From positions 1-64,000 of the forward strand of contig CAYYRN010000001.1 in the NCBI GenBank assembly GCA_964474295.1: a stretch of 64,000 nucleotides of DNA, read 5' to 3'. A program made the translations under genes and the position numbers. The notes below the pieces were generated by a model. It saw nothing but the letters and a program-made list of their open reading frames with translations, was not told the origin of the DNA and did no database searches. Positions 56,279-64,000 of this stretch are shown here, piece after piece (the first letter of the stretch is position 1; the number at the start of each line of letters is the position of its first letter). Source of the DNA: SIG575 sp964474295. GTDB taxonomy: Bacteria > Bacillota > Clostridia > Oscillospirales > Acutalibacteraceae.

Positions 56279-57385
56279 TTATTTTATTTGTGAAATTTCC
56301 GTGTCACCGTTTACGGTGCTTGCCAAAAGGGCATAGTCAAAGCTGTCAACTGCTTCATCGGGAAAAACATCCGCCGCAACACTTTGAACCCCGTCAATTT
56401 CTATATCGCCGTTTACGACAGCACTGACAACCGCAAGGTCAAAGCTGTCTATGTTGCCGTCACCGTTGATGTCCCCGAAAATTACAACATAATATGTTTC
56501 AACTGTCTTTCCGTTGTACACACATTCAACCTTAGTGCCTGTACCGAAAGTATCTTCAAGATAAGTGTATTTCAGAGTGTAACCCTTGACCTCAACAAAC
56601 TTATCAAGACCTTCGGCACCCTCGGTTAAGCCGTAAATCAGTCCGTTTTCCTTATCGATGACCGTATTTTTTCCGTCTGCCGGAAGTATACTCGGTTTTT
56701 CTTCGGACGGGTTCAGTCCCGAAAACAATATCGTTTGACCTACCGGAACCATATTGTTCAGCGAAAATTCTTTTTGCGTACATCTTCCCGCAAATAAAAT
56801 TCCCTGCTGTGACGAGGAGGTTTTTTGAAAATCTTTGCTGATAAAAATAAGTCCCGACATATCTTCAATATCTTTGTTCGCTTTGAGAACAAATTTTACA
56901 ACCGTTTCTTCTTTTTCAAGCATAACCATTTCGGAAGAAATCGATGTATCTGCCGACCAAGAGGCAAAAGCGATTTTATATTTTGCCATTACCTCTGCCT
57001 GCGACCAATATTCCGTGTTGGAGTTGCGTTTTTTGTAAAAGGTTTCGGGGGATTTCCACGTTCCGTTTGTAAAATAATTTTCAGCCATTTTACCCGTGAA
57101 TGTCAAAAAACTGCTGACAGAATCGGATGTATTCTGCAAAGTGAACGCATCGCAGTCATAAATCACGGGAAGCGACATTGAGCAGATATAATAATTTGTT
57201 TTTAAATTTACGCTTACGGTTACATCCTCATTCTTTCGGACGCTTTGCTTATCCGTGCGGATTACAAATTCAGCCACATAGTCCGATTCGTCTGCCGCAT
57301 TTACGGGCAGCGTGAAAGCACCCGTCAGCAATGCCGCAACCGTCAAAAAACAACATATCCGCAATAAGTAATTCTTTGTTTTCAT
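56279..57385 (-). CDS. Cohesin-like plus dockerin protein
   Basis: 368 residues. A signal peptide is followed by the same cohesin-like domain as the neighbour (FVIRTDKQSVRKNEDVTVSVNLKTN, MSLPVIYDCDAF, then the WKSPETFYKKRNSNTEYWSQ insert). A GTGTKVECVYNGKT module and a C-terminal type I dockerin come next (about 303-368). The first calcium loop is DINGDGNIDSFD; the second, DVFPDEAVDSFD, has Phe where Asn is usual. It starts six bases after the ceramidase-like gene stops and 20 bases before the tail-anchored paralog, so all three are one transcript. A cohesin plus dockerin layout is that of a scaffold link. Confidence 0.75.
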   Translation of the reverse strand: MKTKNYLLRICCFLTVAALLTGAFTLPVNAADESDYVAEFVIRTDKQSVRKNEDVTVSVNLKTNYYICSMSLPVIYDCDAFTLQNTSDSVSSFLTFTGKMAENYFTNGTWKSPETFYKKRNSNTEYWSQAEVMAKYKIAFASWSADTSISSEMVMLEKEETVVKFVLKANKDIEDMSGLIFISKDFQKTSSSQQGILFAGRCTQKEFSLNNMVPVGQTILFSGLNPSEEKPSILPADGKNTVIDKENGLIYGLTEGAEGLDKFVEVKGYTLKYTYLEDTFGTGTKVECVYNGKTVETYYVVIFGDINGDGNIDSFDLAVVSAVVNGDIEIDGVQSVAADVFPDEAVDSFDYALLASTVNGDTEISQIK

Positions 57386-57391
57386 AACCGT

Positions 57392-59416
57392 TTACGATGC
57401 TTTCTTTTGTCCTACCTCTGCCGCGATTTCACTCAAAGCGCCCACAACCGTGGAGGCTGTGTTCTTTCCGAGAGAAATAAGCTCATGGTAGCTGATGAGC
57501 GAATAGTCATTATCGGGAACGCCGTAACCCAAAGCATCGTTGCAAAGTCCGAATGCCGTAAGCTCCTCATCACCGAAAATTTCCGTCAGCGGAGCATACT
57601 TGAAATCCTGACAGGAGAAAGAGCCCTCCGCCGTAAGCGAACCGCCGCCGTAAACCAAGTCGGTAACGTATTCGCCGGGGAGCATAACGGCTTTCATTAT
57701 TTTTCCGAACTCGACATATCCGACCTCGGTTACGATATCGTAGCCGCCGTCTTTTGTTTTCATTATGCTGTAATTGACAAGGTTAAGTCTTCCCGCAAGC
57801 TTCATAACGGGGTTCGTTACGGGAATACGTATTTCTTTGATTCTTACGTTGAGAATCGGGTCAACGTCGATTTCTTCAACCGCCGTCCAGCCTTCATACC
57901 AAATTGTATAATTTTCCGAGCCGTATTTGGCTATTTCTTCGTCAATTACGGATTTGCCCGAAATCGCGTCTTCGGCAACTATTTGTTCCTCCGTTTTGTT
58001 AAGAGCCAAAAGTATTCTGCCTATTTCCGTGCCGTAGCGGATAGATTCTTCGTAGCGATGTACCGTCGGCACACCGTCACCGGTAAGACCTCTTGCCATA
58101 TAAATTCCGGCAATGGCACCGTTGATGAAATAAAAATTATATCCGCTTCCGCCCTCGTTGACATCAAGGGAATCGTTTGAATATGAGTTGAGATATTTTT
58201 CTATATAGTAAATATACTCTCCGCAGAGTTCACGTCCCGTACCTTTGCCGTCAGATGTCGGAAGTCCGGCAACTTCGGGATGTGCCGCCATATTTGCGAT
58301 AATCGTGGGTGTTTCGTCTTTGTCGGCGGGGGTAAACACAAGACGTGTGATGTTTGTATCAAGGGATGTTGCGGAATCACGGTTTTTGTTGTTGAAATAA
58401 CCTTTTCCGATATCCTTTTTGGAATATGTGAGAGTTCCCTCTTTCATATCGTCAAGTGCCTTGCCCATAGCTTCCGCCGAGGTTTTTATAAGGAAATTCA
58501 TATAATCCTCATCGACGCCCTTTTGCATAGTGCCTATACCTGTCCAGCCTTTAAGCAGGTTGCCCGCAAGCTTCGGGAAAAGATTTGTCCAAAGACCTTG
58601 CGTGTCAATGCCGCTGTGTGAGTGTGTTGCGGCAACGTTAACGCTTGCAAGCTTAATTCCTTTTTTCTCGGCAATTTCGGAAATTCCCGCACGGATTTTT
58701 CTTATATGTGCGTTTGAAACACCGATTGAGTCGATTGTGGCAAAAATAGAAACACCTCTGCCGGAAGAATCATCAAGTGCCACGATTCTGACCTTCATAT
58801 CGTCTATCACGGCTTCCACATTGTTTGAAAAGCCGTTGTTGATATCTATAAAGCCGCCGAGGTAGTAATCCTTCGTCTGCCAATCGGAGGGAACAAGGCT
58901 TGCGTTTGCGTAGCCGAGCTGCCATTTTGCGCCGTTTGAAGCCTCATCAAGGAACTCTTTTGTTCCGCTGTAAAAATTTTCGCTCTTATATTTTCCCTCT
59001 TCAATGAAAAAATCCGGGTCGGGAACGGTATCGGCAAGTGCATTTAAAATTTTTGTCGCCAAACACTCCAAATATTCAAGTGCGACATATTTAAGCTGTG
59101 CCGAGGTTTTCACATTAAGAAGCGTATCTTTCATACCGCTCAGAGAAAGAATATCGTAATTTTTGCCGCCGATTGTCACAATCCATTGGTTTTCGGGCTG
59201 TGAGTGACGCTCATTATAGCCTTTTACATATTCTTCAATGAGCTTTTTAACACTCGAAAGCGTGGATTCGTCAGTGTTGATGACGTCATCGACAATATCG
59301 GTGACGGAAGACTTGTTTTCCGTTTCGTCTGCCGCAAAAACGAAAGTGAAGGTTGAAGAAACCATCAGCACCGCAAGAACGACGGAAACAACTTTAAGCA
59401 ATTTTTTACTCATCAT
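57392..59416 (-). CDS. Secreted neutral ceramidase-like protein
   Basis: 674 residues from ATG at 59416 (AGAGGTG five bases upstream; 59413 also possible). A signal peptide is present (about residues 3-29). Ceramidase-type motifs are VNVAATHSHSG (metal-binding His, about 260-269), NMAAHPEVAG (about 376-384), and SDGKGTGRELCGEYIYYIE (about 388-406). The segment FYFINGAIAG (about 428-437) aligns with the GDVSPN loop of neutral ceramidase, which holds the nucleophile Ser; here Ala replaces it. The metal site seems present but the nucleophile appears lost, so hydrolysis of ceramide is uncertain. It is the first gene of a three-gene operon with cohesin-like proteins. Confidence 0.8.
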   Translation of the reverse strand: MMSKKLLKVVSVVLAVLMVSSTFTFVFAADETENKSSVTDIVDDVINTDESTLSSVKKLIEEYVKGYNERHSQPENQWIVTIGGKNYDILSLSGMKDTLLNVKTSAQLKYVALEYLECLATKILNALADTVPDPDFFIEEGKYKSENFYSGTKEFLDEASNGAKWQLGYANASLVPSDWQTKDYYLGGFIDINNGFSNNVEAVIDDMKVRIVALDDSSGRGVSIFATIDSIGVSNAHIRKIRAGISEIAEKKGIKLASVNVAATHSHSGIDTQGLWTNLFPKLAGNLLKGWTGIGTMQKGVDEDYMNFLIKTSAEAMGKALDDMKEGTLTYSKKDIGKGYFNNKNRDSATSLDTNITRLVFTPADKDETPTIIANMAAHPEVAGLPTSDGKGTGRELCGEYIYYIEKYLNSYSNDSLDVNEGGSGYNFYFINGAIAGIYMARGLTGDGVPTVHRYEESIRYGTEIGRILLALNKTEEQIVAEDAISGKSVIDEEIAKYGSENYTIWYEGWTAVEEIDVDPILNVRIKEIRIPVTNPVMKLAGRLNLVNYSIMKTKDGGYDIVTEVGYVEFGKIMKAVMLPGEYVTDLVYGGGSLTAEGSFSCQDFKYAPLTEIFGDEELTAFGLCNDALGYGVPDNDYSLISYHELISLGKNTASTVVGALSEIAAEVGQKKAS

Positions 59417-59452
59417 TGAAACACCTCTTTTAATAATCTTTATCTTACTGAA

Positions 59453-59481
59453 ATAATAACACACACCGTTCCTTTTTTCAA
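59453..59481 (-). promoter_or_regulatory. Promoter of the ceramidase-like/cohesin-like operon
   Basis: Minus strand: TTGAAA (59476-59481), 17-base spacer, TATTAT (59453-59458). It lies in the 73-base gap after dacA. Confidence 0.65.
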
Positions 59482-59489
59482 TAAAAAAT

Positions 59490-60806
59490 TCATCTTCTTT
59501 TTCGTTTTACTTTATTTTTGTTTATATAAATCGTAAAGCACACATATCCTGCCGCAAGAAGCACTATAAGGAAAAAGATTATTTTTCCCACAACACTGTT
59601 CCAAGCCGCTTTTATCGCACCGCCGAACGTAAGAATCAAGCTTCTGCTTACATTTTTGGAGGCAACAAGGTCAACAGTTGCAATTTCTTTTCCGGCATAA
59701 TAAACAGTTGCGCTTCCGAGCTTTTCTCCTTTTTTTACGGGAGCTTTTACCGTTTCGGGTGTGTCGGTATCCGGCTGAATATAAATGCTCGAAGAATCGA
59801 GATCCGACGGTACAAGTGCAGCCACGTCCTCGGACGGTACAAGCTCAAGCGTTTGTGCCGCCCACGAATATTTAACATCGATGACGGTAATTATTTCCCC
59901 TTCTTCCGCAACAACTTTATATTTTATGTTCGAGAAAGTCCACTCAATCATTTTTTTACATTCTATAAAAGCTATGTTTTCGGGTGTTTCACCGGCGACC
60001 GCATCTTTTGAATCGGCACCCATAATTATGGCAAGGTAGTTGTAACCGTTCTTGCTTGCTTTTGTGATTATGCAGCGTCCGGCATCGTCCGTGGTACCGG
60101 TTTTAATTCCCGTAACGTATGAAAGGTAGCAATCGGTATAGTTTGAGTTCATCATAAAGTTGGTTGCGGGAAGTATTCTTTCCTCGTTCATATTTGTTTT
60201 GGGCAATGTATAGCTTGTTTGACCGACTATTTTTTCAAATGTCGGATTTTTCATTGCCTCCTTGCAAATCAAATACAAATCGTGCGCCGTTGTGTAATGC
60301 CCCTCCTGATCAAGTCCGTGAACGTTGACGTAATTTGTATCCTTGCAGCCGAGGTCTTTCGCCTTTTTGTTCATCATTTCAAGGAAGTTCGGCACAGAAC
60401 CGCCGACATATTCCGCAATCGCAATTGCCGCTTCGTTTGCGCTTTTTACCAAAAGGCAGTTGAGCAAATCATACATCGTAACCTTTTCGCCGGGAACAAG
60501 CCCCGCCGTTGAGGAATCGGTTCCGACAAGCGAATCGATGGCATACTGCGACACTGTAACGGGTACTGTTAAATCCTCACAGTTTTCAAGTGCCACAAGA
60601 GCCGTCATTATTTTTGTAAGACTTGCCGGTGCGGTGCGTTTGTTATAATTTTTGTTAAACACTTCTTCATCATTATCCATACATATCATACAGGCGATAT
60701 CCGCACGGATATTAAGCTGGTCATTATACTCCGCAAAACAGGTCAGCGGAGTTAACGAAGAAACGAAAATTATTAAAGTTAATAAAAAAATTACTGTTTT
60801 TTTCAT
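59490..60806 (-). CDS. dacA: D-alanyl-D-alanine carboxypeptidase (S11)
   Basis: 438 residues from ATG at 60806 (GGGTGA upstream). It trims the terminal D-Ala of peptidoglycan stem peptides. A signal peptide (about 1-26) is followed by the penicillin-binding motifs: RTAPASLTKIMTALVALE (SxxK), KSANEAAIAIAEYVGG (SxN) and TGIKTGTTDDAGRC (KTG). The C-terminal beta domain (about 300-400) and a final membrane anchor with basic tail (about 412-438) are typical of DacA. It has its own promoter (60842). It lies upstream of the ceramidase-like operon but is probably separate. Confidence 0.93.
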   Translation of the reverse strand: MKKTVIFLLTLIIFVSSLTPLTCFAEYNDQLNIRADIACMICMDNDEEVFNKNYNKRTAPASLTKIMTALVALENCEDLTVPVTVSQYAIDSLVGTDSSTAGLVPGEKVTMYDLLNCLLVKSANEAAIAIAEYVGGSVPNFLEMMNKKAKDLGCKDTNYVNVHGLDQEGHYTTAHDLYLICKEAMKNPTFEKIVGQTSYTLPKTNMNEERILPATNFMMNSNYTDCYLSYVTGIKTGTTDDAGRCIITKASKNGYNYLAIIMGADSKDAVAGETPENIAFIECKKMIEWTFSNIKYKVVAEEGEIITVIDVKYSWAAQTLELVPSEDVAALVPSDLDSSSIYIQPDTDTPETVKAPVKKGEKLGSATVYYAGKEIATVDLVASKNVSRSLILTFGGAIKAAWNSVVGKIIFFLIVLLAAGYVCFTIYINKNKVKRKRR

Positions 60807-60841
60807 AGACAATTCACCCGTATTGTTGTATAATATACATT

Positions 60842-60870
60842 ATTATATATTAAAAACACGTTTATATCAA
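60842..60870 (-). promoter_or_regulatory. SigmaA-type promoter of dacA
   Basis: Minus strand: TTGATA (60865-60870), 17-base spacer, TATAAT (60842-60847). Confidence 0.75.
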
Positions 60871-60909
60871 GTGATTTTAAATTAAAATAAATGAAAAGGA
60901 GGATGGGGC

Positions 60910-61623
60910 TTGCTTTATGTAACGGGAGACACTCACGGCAATATCGACCGTTTTTCCGCAAAAGAACTTAAACGGCTCAAAAAAGGCGACACCCTTTTTG
61001 TTTGCGGCGATTTCGGTTTTATTTGGGATAACAGCATCAGGGAAAAAAGAAACCTGAAAAAATTATCCTCTAAAAAATATACAATTTGTTTTATCGACGG
61101 AACTCACGAAAATTTCGACCTGCTTAAAAATTACAAGCTGGGAACGTACAAAGGCGGTCTTGCAAGAAAAATCAGCGATAACATATACTATCTTCAGCGA
61201 GGGCAGATTTACGACTTTGAAGGAAAAAGTATTTTTGTTATGGGTGGGGGCGAAAGTCCCGACATTGATTTAAGATATGAAAAAGATACCTGGTCAAGTG
61301 ACGAAACACCGATAAGGCAAGAGCTTATTGACGGTGCAAAAAGGCTTCAGGAAAGGGATTTCCGTGTTGACTTTATTTTATCGCACGAACCGCCTGCAAA
61401 AATAAAAGGTCTTTTGCTTTTGCAGGATACCGAATCGGCTCGTATAACGGGACTTAACACTTATCTTGAAGAACTGAGCCAATCGTGTGAATTTCGCTGC
61501 TGGTTCTTCGGCAGCATGCATATTGACAAGTACATTTCTTCCAACCATATCGGTGTTTACCGAAAGGTTATTAATATGCTGACGGAAGACTCGATAACAG
61601 GCGACATCATTCAAACAGTATAA
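60910..61623 (+). CDS. Metallophosphoesterase of unknown substrate
   Basis: 237 residues with a TTG start at 60910, AGGAGG six bases upstream. The calcineurin-like phosphoesterase motifs are YVTGDTHGN (D-x-H), FVCGDFGF (GDxxx), IDGTHENFD (GNH-like, here GTHE) and FILSHEPP. The usual last motif GHxH reads FFGSMHIDKY, with Ser in place of the first His. The family covers phosphodiesterases, nucleotidases and protein phosphatases, and the substrate cannot be named. It precedes glyS by 13 bases and is probably co-transcribed. Confidence 0.85.
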   Translation: MLYVTGDTHGNIDRFSAKELKRLKKGDTLFVCGDFGFIWDNSIREKRNLKKLSSKKYTICFIDGTHENFDLLKNYKLGTYKGGLARKISDNIYYLQRGQIYDFEGKSIFVMGGGESPDIDLRYEKDTWSSDETPIRQELIDGAKRLQERDFRVDFILSHEPPAKIKGLLLLQDTESARITGLNTYLEELSQSCEFRCWFFGSMHIDKYISSNHIGVYRKVINMLTEDSITGDIIQTV

Positions 61624-61636
61624 AGGAGTTATAAAA

Positions 61637-63016
61637 ATGAAAAACACTGAAAAAACAATGGAAAAAATCGTGGCTCTTTGCAAGGGCAGAGGCTTTATAT
61701 TCCCCGGAAGTGAAATTTACGGCGGTCTTGCAAACACCTGGGATTACGGCCCACTCGGTGCAAGACTTAAAAACAACGTTAAAGATACCTGGAGAAAAAG
61801 ATTTATTCAGGAAAGAAAAAACAGCTACGAGGTTGATGCCGACATCCTTATGCATCCGAGAGTTTGGGAAGCAAGCGGACACGTTGCGAGCTTTTCCGAC
61901 CCGCTTCTCGACTGCAAGGAATGTAAAATGCGTCACAGAGCCGACAACCTTATAGATGACTTCGACGAAAACGCTCATGCCGACGGTATGACGAAAGAGG
62001 AAATGTTTGAGTATATAAAAGCTCATTCAATTCCCTGTCCCAACTGCGGAAAACATAATTTTACGGACATCAGAGAATTTAACCTTATGTTCCAAACTTT
62101 CCGAGGTGTCACAAACGATTCAAAAAGCGTCATTTACCTCCGTCCCGAAAACGCACAGGGCGAATATGTGAATTTCCTCAACGTTCAACGTACAATGCGT
62201 GCAAAGCTTCCTTTCAGCATCGGTCAGATAGGCAAAGCTTTCAGAAACGAGATAACACCCGGCAACTTCACTTTCAGAACAATCGAATTTGAGCAGATGG
62301 AATTTCAGACGTTCTGCAAGGAAGGCACGGACAATGACCTTTACGATTATTTCAAGCAATACGGTATGAAATACTACACCGACCTCGGCATAAAGGAAGA
62401 AAACCTGCGTTACCATGACCACGAAAAGCTTGCACATTACGCAAAAGCCGCCTGCGATATAGAATTTCTTTTCCCGTTCGGCTGGGGCGAGGTCAACGGC
62501 ACACACAACAGAACAAACTTTGACCTTACAAGACATCAGGAATACAGCGGTCAGAGAATCGATTACCTTGACCCCGAAACAAACGAAAGATACATTCCCT
62601 ACATTATCGAATCAACTTACGGTCTTGACAGAACCGTTCTTGCACTTCTTTGCGAAGCTTATGACGAAGAGGTCATTGATGAAGAAAAGAACGATACCCG
62701 TGTTGTTCTTCACCTCAACCCCGCAGTCGCTCCTTACAAAGCCGCTGTTCTTCCGCTCTCAAAGAAGCTTTCCGAAGATGCACTTAAAGTTTATGAAAAG
62801 CTCAACAAGCACTTTATGACAGACTTTGACGAAACCGGCTCAATCGGCAAAAGATACCGCCGTGAGGATGAAATCGGCACGCCCTACTGTATAACATACG
62901 ATTTTGATTCGCAGGAAGACGGCTGTGTTACCGTAAGAGAACGTGATTCAATGCAGCAGGTTCGTCTGCCGATTGACGAAGTTGCCGCTTACATCGAAGA
63001 AAAAATAAAATTCTGA
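61637..63016 (+). CDS. glyS: Glycyl-tRNA synthetase (single-chain type)
   Basis: 459 residues, the length of the homodimeric class II enzyme (GlyQS) rather than the alpha-beta tetramer. It charges tRNA-Gly. Motifs are GGLANTWDYGPLGARLKNN (about 29-46), SYEVDADILMHPRVWEASGH, a zinc-like set (CKECKMRHRAD and CPNCGK), YLRPENAQGEYVNFLN, QIGKAFRNEITPGNFTFRTIEFEQMEFQ (motif 2) and YIPYIIESTYGLDRTVLALL (motif 3). The C-terminal anticodon domain is complete. No T-box could be found between it and the phosphoesterase; the ribosome site is AAAGGAG. A terminator follows. Confidence 0.97.
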   Translation: MKNTEKTMEKIVALCKGRGFIFPGSEIYGGLANTWDYGPLGARLKNNVKDTWRKRFIQERKNSYEVDADILMHPRVWEASGHVASFSDPLLDCKECKMRHRADNLIDDFDENAHADGMTKEEMFEYIKAHSIPCPNCGKHNFTDIREFNLMFQTFRGVTNDSKSVIYLRPENAQGEYVNFLNVQRTMRAKLPFSIGQIGKAFRNEITPGNFTFRTIEFEQMEFQTFCKEGTDNDLYDYFKQYGMKYYTDLGIKEENLRYHDHEKLAHYAKAACDIEFLFPFGWGEVNGTHNRTNFDLTRHQEYSGQRIDYLDPETNERYIPYIIESTYGLDRTVLALLCEAYDEEVIDEEKNDTRVVLHLNPAVAPYKAAVLPLSKKLSEDALKVYEKLNKHFMTDFDETGSIGKRYRREDEIGTPYCITYDFDSQEDGCVTVRERDSMQQVRLPIDEVAAYIEEKIKF

Positions 63017-63036
63017 TTAATGCTTAAATTATTTAA

Positions 63037-63078
63037 CCTCACACCGATGATTTCAGGTCTTCGGCGTGAGGTTTTTTT
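63037..63078 (+). terminator. Terminator of glyS
   Basis: An 11-base stem, CCTCACACCGA (63037-63047) against TCGGCGTGAGG (63061-63071), with one A-C mismatch, followed by seven T (63072-63078). It sits between convergent genes and may also serve the AraC gene. Confidence 0.85.
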
Positions 63079-63918
63079 CTATCTTCCATTTTCAGTTTTT
63101 CTGTAAGCTGCCGGTGTCAAGCCCGTATATTCCTTAAAAACTCTGTTGAAGTGGCTCAAGGAAGAATATCCGAGCATATTAGACAGCTCCACGATAGAAA
63201 TGTCGCTTTCCTTTAAAAAATCACAGGCACGGTTGATTTTTATTGTTCTTATATATTCATTTACGGTTTTGCCGGTAAATTTTTTAAAGTATTCAATCAT
63301 AACGGACGGTGAAAACGATGCCAATTTGTAAACATCTTCGGCACGGCAGGCACAATATTCGGGAGAATGAATTTTATCAAGCACGTCACTGAACCATTCG
63401 GGGTATTCATTTTCACCGAAAACACTGTTTTTGAAAATTATGCTTACCGCCTGACTGATAAGTTCACAAATGATTATGTGAAACCTTTCATCGTTCTGAT
63501 ATTCGAGAAAGCTGATTCTTTCGGCTCTTTTTCTGAAAAACTCAAACTCGTCACCGGCAAGCCGTACCTTTGCCTTACAGCGTAAAAAATCCTCCTGCGA
63601 TATATTAAGCCCCTCGCAAATTTGCTCAAGCTTTTGCGGAACAACGCTTATATTCATATGTATGCCGCCCTCTTCGGCAGGCTTAATTCGATGCTTATCC
63701 TCCGGTCTAATCATATGAAGCGTTCCTTTTTTCAGACAATGCTCCTCACCGTTTATTTCGTGAATCACGGCACCTGAGGTGACAATAAAAAATTCATAAA
63801 AATTGTGGCAGTGCAGCGAAGTCGGGCCTGAGTTCCACCAATGAAATGCCGCATTGTTTTTACTTAACAGCTTATTGTTTTTATAATCTACCAAAACCGT
63901 TTCTTCCAAATTTGACAA
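63079..63918 (-). CDS. AraC-family transcriptional regulator with cupin sensor
   Basis: 279 residues from a TTG at 63918; GGAGGTG lies 13 bases upstream. The in-frame ATG at 63960 overlaps the predicted -10 box (63951-63956), so the transcript should start downstream of it. A GTG at 63933 is another option. The N-terminal cupin domain (about 20-150) shows HCHNFYEFFIVTSG, HCLKKGTLHMIRPEDKHRI. The C-terminal AraC double helix-turn-helix has INRACDFLKESDISIVELSNMLGYSSLSHFNRVFKEYTGLTPAAYR. It should bind a small effector and activate or repress nearby sugar genes. No target is adjacent in the window; the upstream neighbour lies beyond its edge. Confidence 0.88.
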   Translation of the reverse strand: MSNLEETVLVDYKNNKLLSKNNAAFHWWNSGPTSLHCHNFYEFFIVTSGAVIHEINGEEHCLKKGTLHMIRPEDKHRIKPAEEGGIHMNISVVPQKLEQICEGLNISQEDFLRCKAKVRLAGDEFEFFRKRAERISFLEYQNDERFHIIICELISQAVSIIFKNSVFGENEYPEWFSDVLDKIHSPEYCACRAEDVYKLASFSPSVMIEYFKKFTGKTVNEYIRTIKINRACDFLKESDISIVELSNMLGYSSLSHFNRVFKEYTGLTPAAYRKTENGR

Positions 63919-63950
63919 ATCCGTAAAACTCACCTCCGACTTTACATTAT

Positions 63951-63980
63951 AATATAACATTTTTTGCCCGAATAAGTCAA
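63951..63980 (-). promoter_or_regulatory. Promoter of the AraC-family gene
   Basis: Minus strand: TTGACT (63975-63980), 18-base spacer, TATATT (63951-63956). Confidence 0.6.
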
Positions 63981-64000
63981 TAGAACCAAAAAAATCACAC

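Noticed and set aside
57407..58180. A 257-residue open frame on the + strand opposite the ceramidase-like gene
   Set aside because: It is the antisense frame of a strongly coding gene, with Cys/Arg/Phe-rich sequence, no ribosome site and no family similarity.
63919..63960. ATG at 63960 as the start of the AraC gene
   Set aside because: It overlaps the predicted -10 box at 63951-63956, so the transcript cannot include it. A TTG at 63918 has GGAGGTG upstream.
1..64000. CRISPR arrays, tRNA genes, insertion sequences and prophage genes
   Set aside because: No direct repeats with spacers, cloverleaf or transposase, integrase or capsid-like proteins were seen anywhere in the window.

Overview
The window looks like a chromosomal stretch from a strictly anaerobic, Gram-positive Clostridia, most like the gut Oscillospiraceae/Ruminococcaceae. 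The grounds are a T-box leader, clear TTGACA/TATAAT promoters, AGGAGG-type ribosome binding sites with some GTG and TTG starts, an Rnf complex, a glycyl radical enzyme, secreted dockerin proteins and a SpoIID-like protein. No tRNA, rRNA, phage, insertion sequence or CRISPR array was seen. The affiliation is inferred from gene content only.

Layout. 0-7.5 kb holds exported proteins: a small anchored protein, a DUF4474-like protein, a 1084-residue dockerin protein and a beta-helix protein. 7.5-12 kb is a glycyl radical enzyme, its activase and an FGGY sugar kinase. 12-15 kb carries an ApgM-type phosphomutase/putative homoserine kinase, metY and a small Cys-rich membrane protein. 15-17.8 kb has a CoiA-like zinc protein, a PadR regulator and an orphan BMP-type lipoprotein. 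17.9-21.6 kb is a T-box(Asn)-asnS-asnA operon with two small followers. 21.7-27.5 kb is a housekeeping run, leuS-rsfS-yqeK-nadD-yhbY-rdgB-ftsY. 27.6-32.8 kb is the rod-shape operon (lipoprotein-mreB-mreC-mreD-PBP2). 33-39.8 kb holds glnA, a beta-propeller protein, hemW and an 851-residue secreted unknown. 39.8-44.5 kb has malic enzyme, an Ldh-family dehydrogenase, glpK and a GNAT. 44.6-47 kb has a dockerin-SpoIID protein and a lipoprotein. 47-54.6 kb is apbE-NusG_II-Gx-rnfCDGEAB-gph. 54.7-64 kb contains a helical-bundle protein, a three-gene secreted operon (ceramidase-like, cohesin-like/dockerin, cohesin-like/tail anchor), dacA, a phosphoesterase with glyS, and an AraC regulator.

How it works together. 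Rnf couples ferredoxin/NAD redox to an ion gradient and has its flavinyl transferase in the same operon. The malate enzymes, glycerol kinase and glycyl radical cluster feed fermentation. asnS/asnA respond to uncharged tRNA-Asn. Several exported proteins share dockerin or cohesin-like modules, which suggests a small non-covalent cell-surface assembly.

The most unusual items are a SpoIID/LytB domain that appears circularly permuted behind an N-terminal dockerin pair, the ceramidase-like/cohesin-like operon, and the glycyl radical cluster of unknown substrate. Intergenic hairpins recur in at least two near-identical families. Start codons were chosen from ribosome binding sites and, in a few cases, from promoters that rule out an upstream start. 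No database search was possible.
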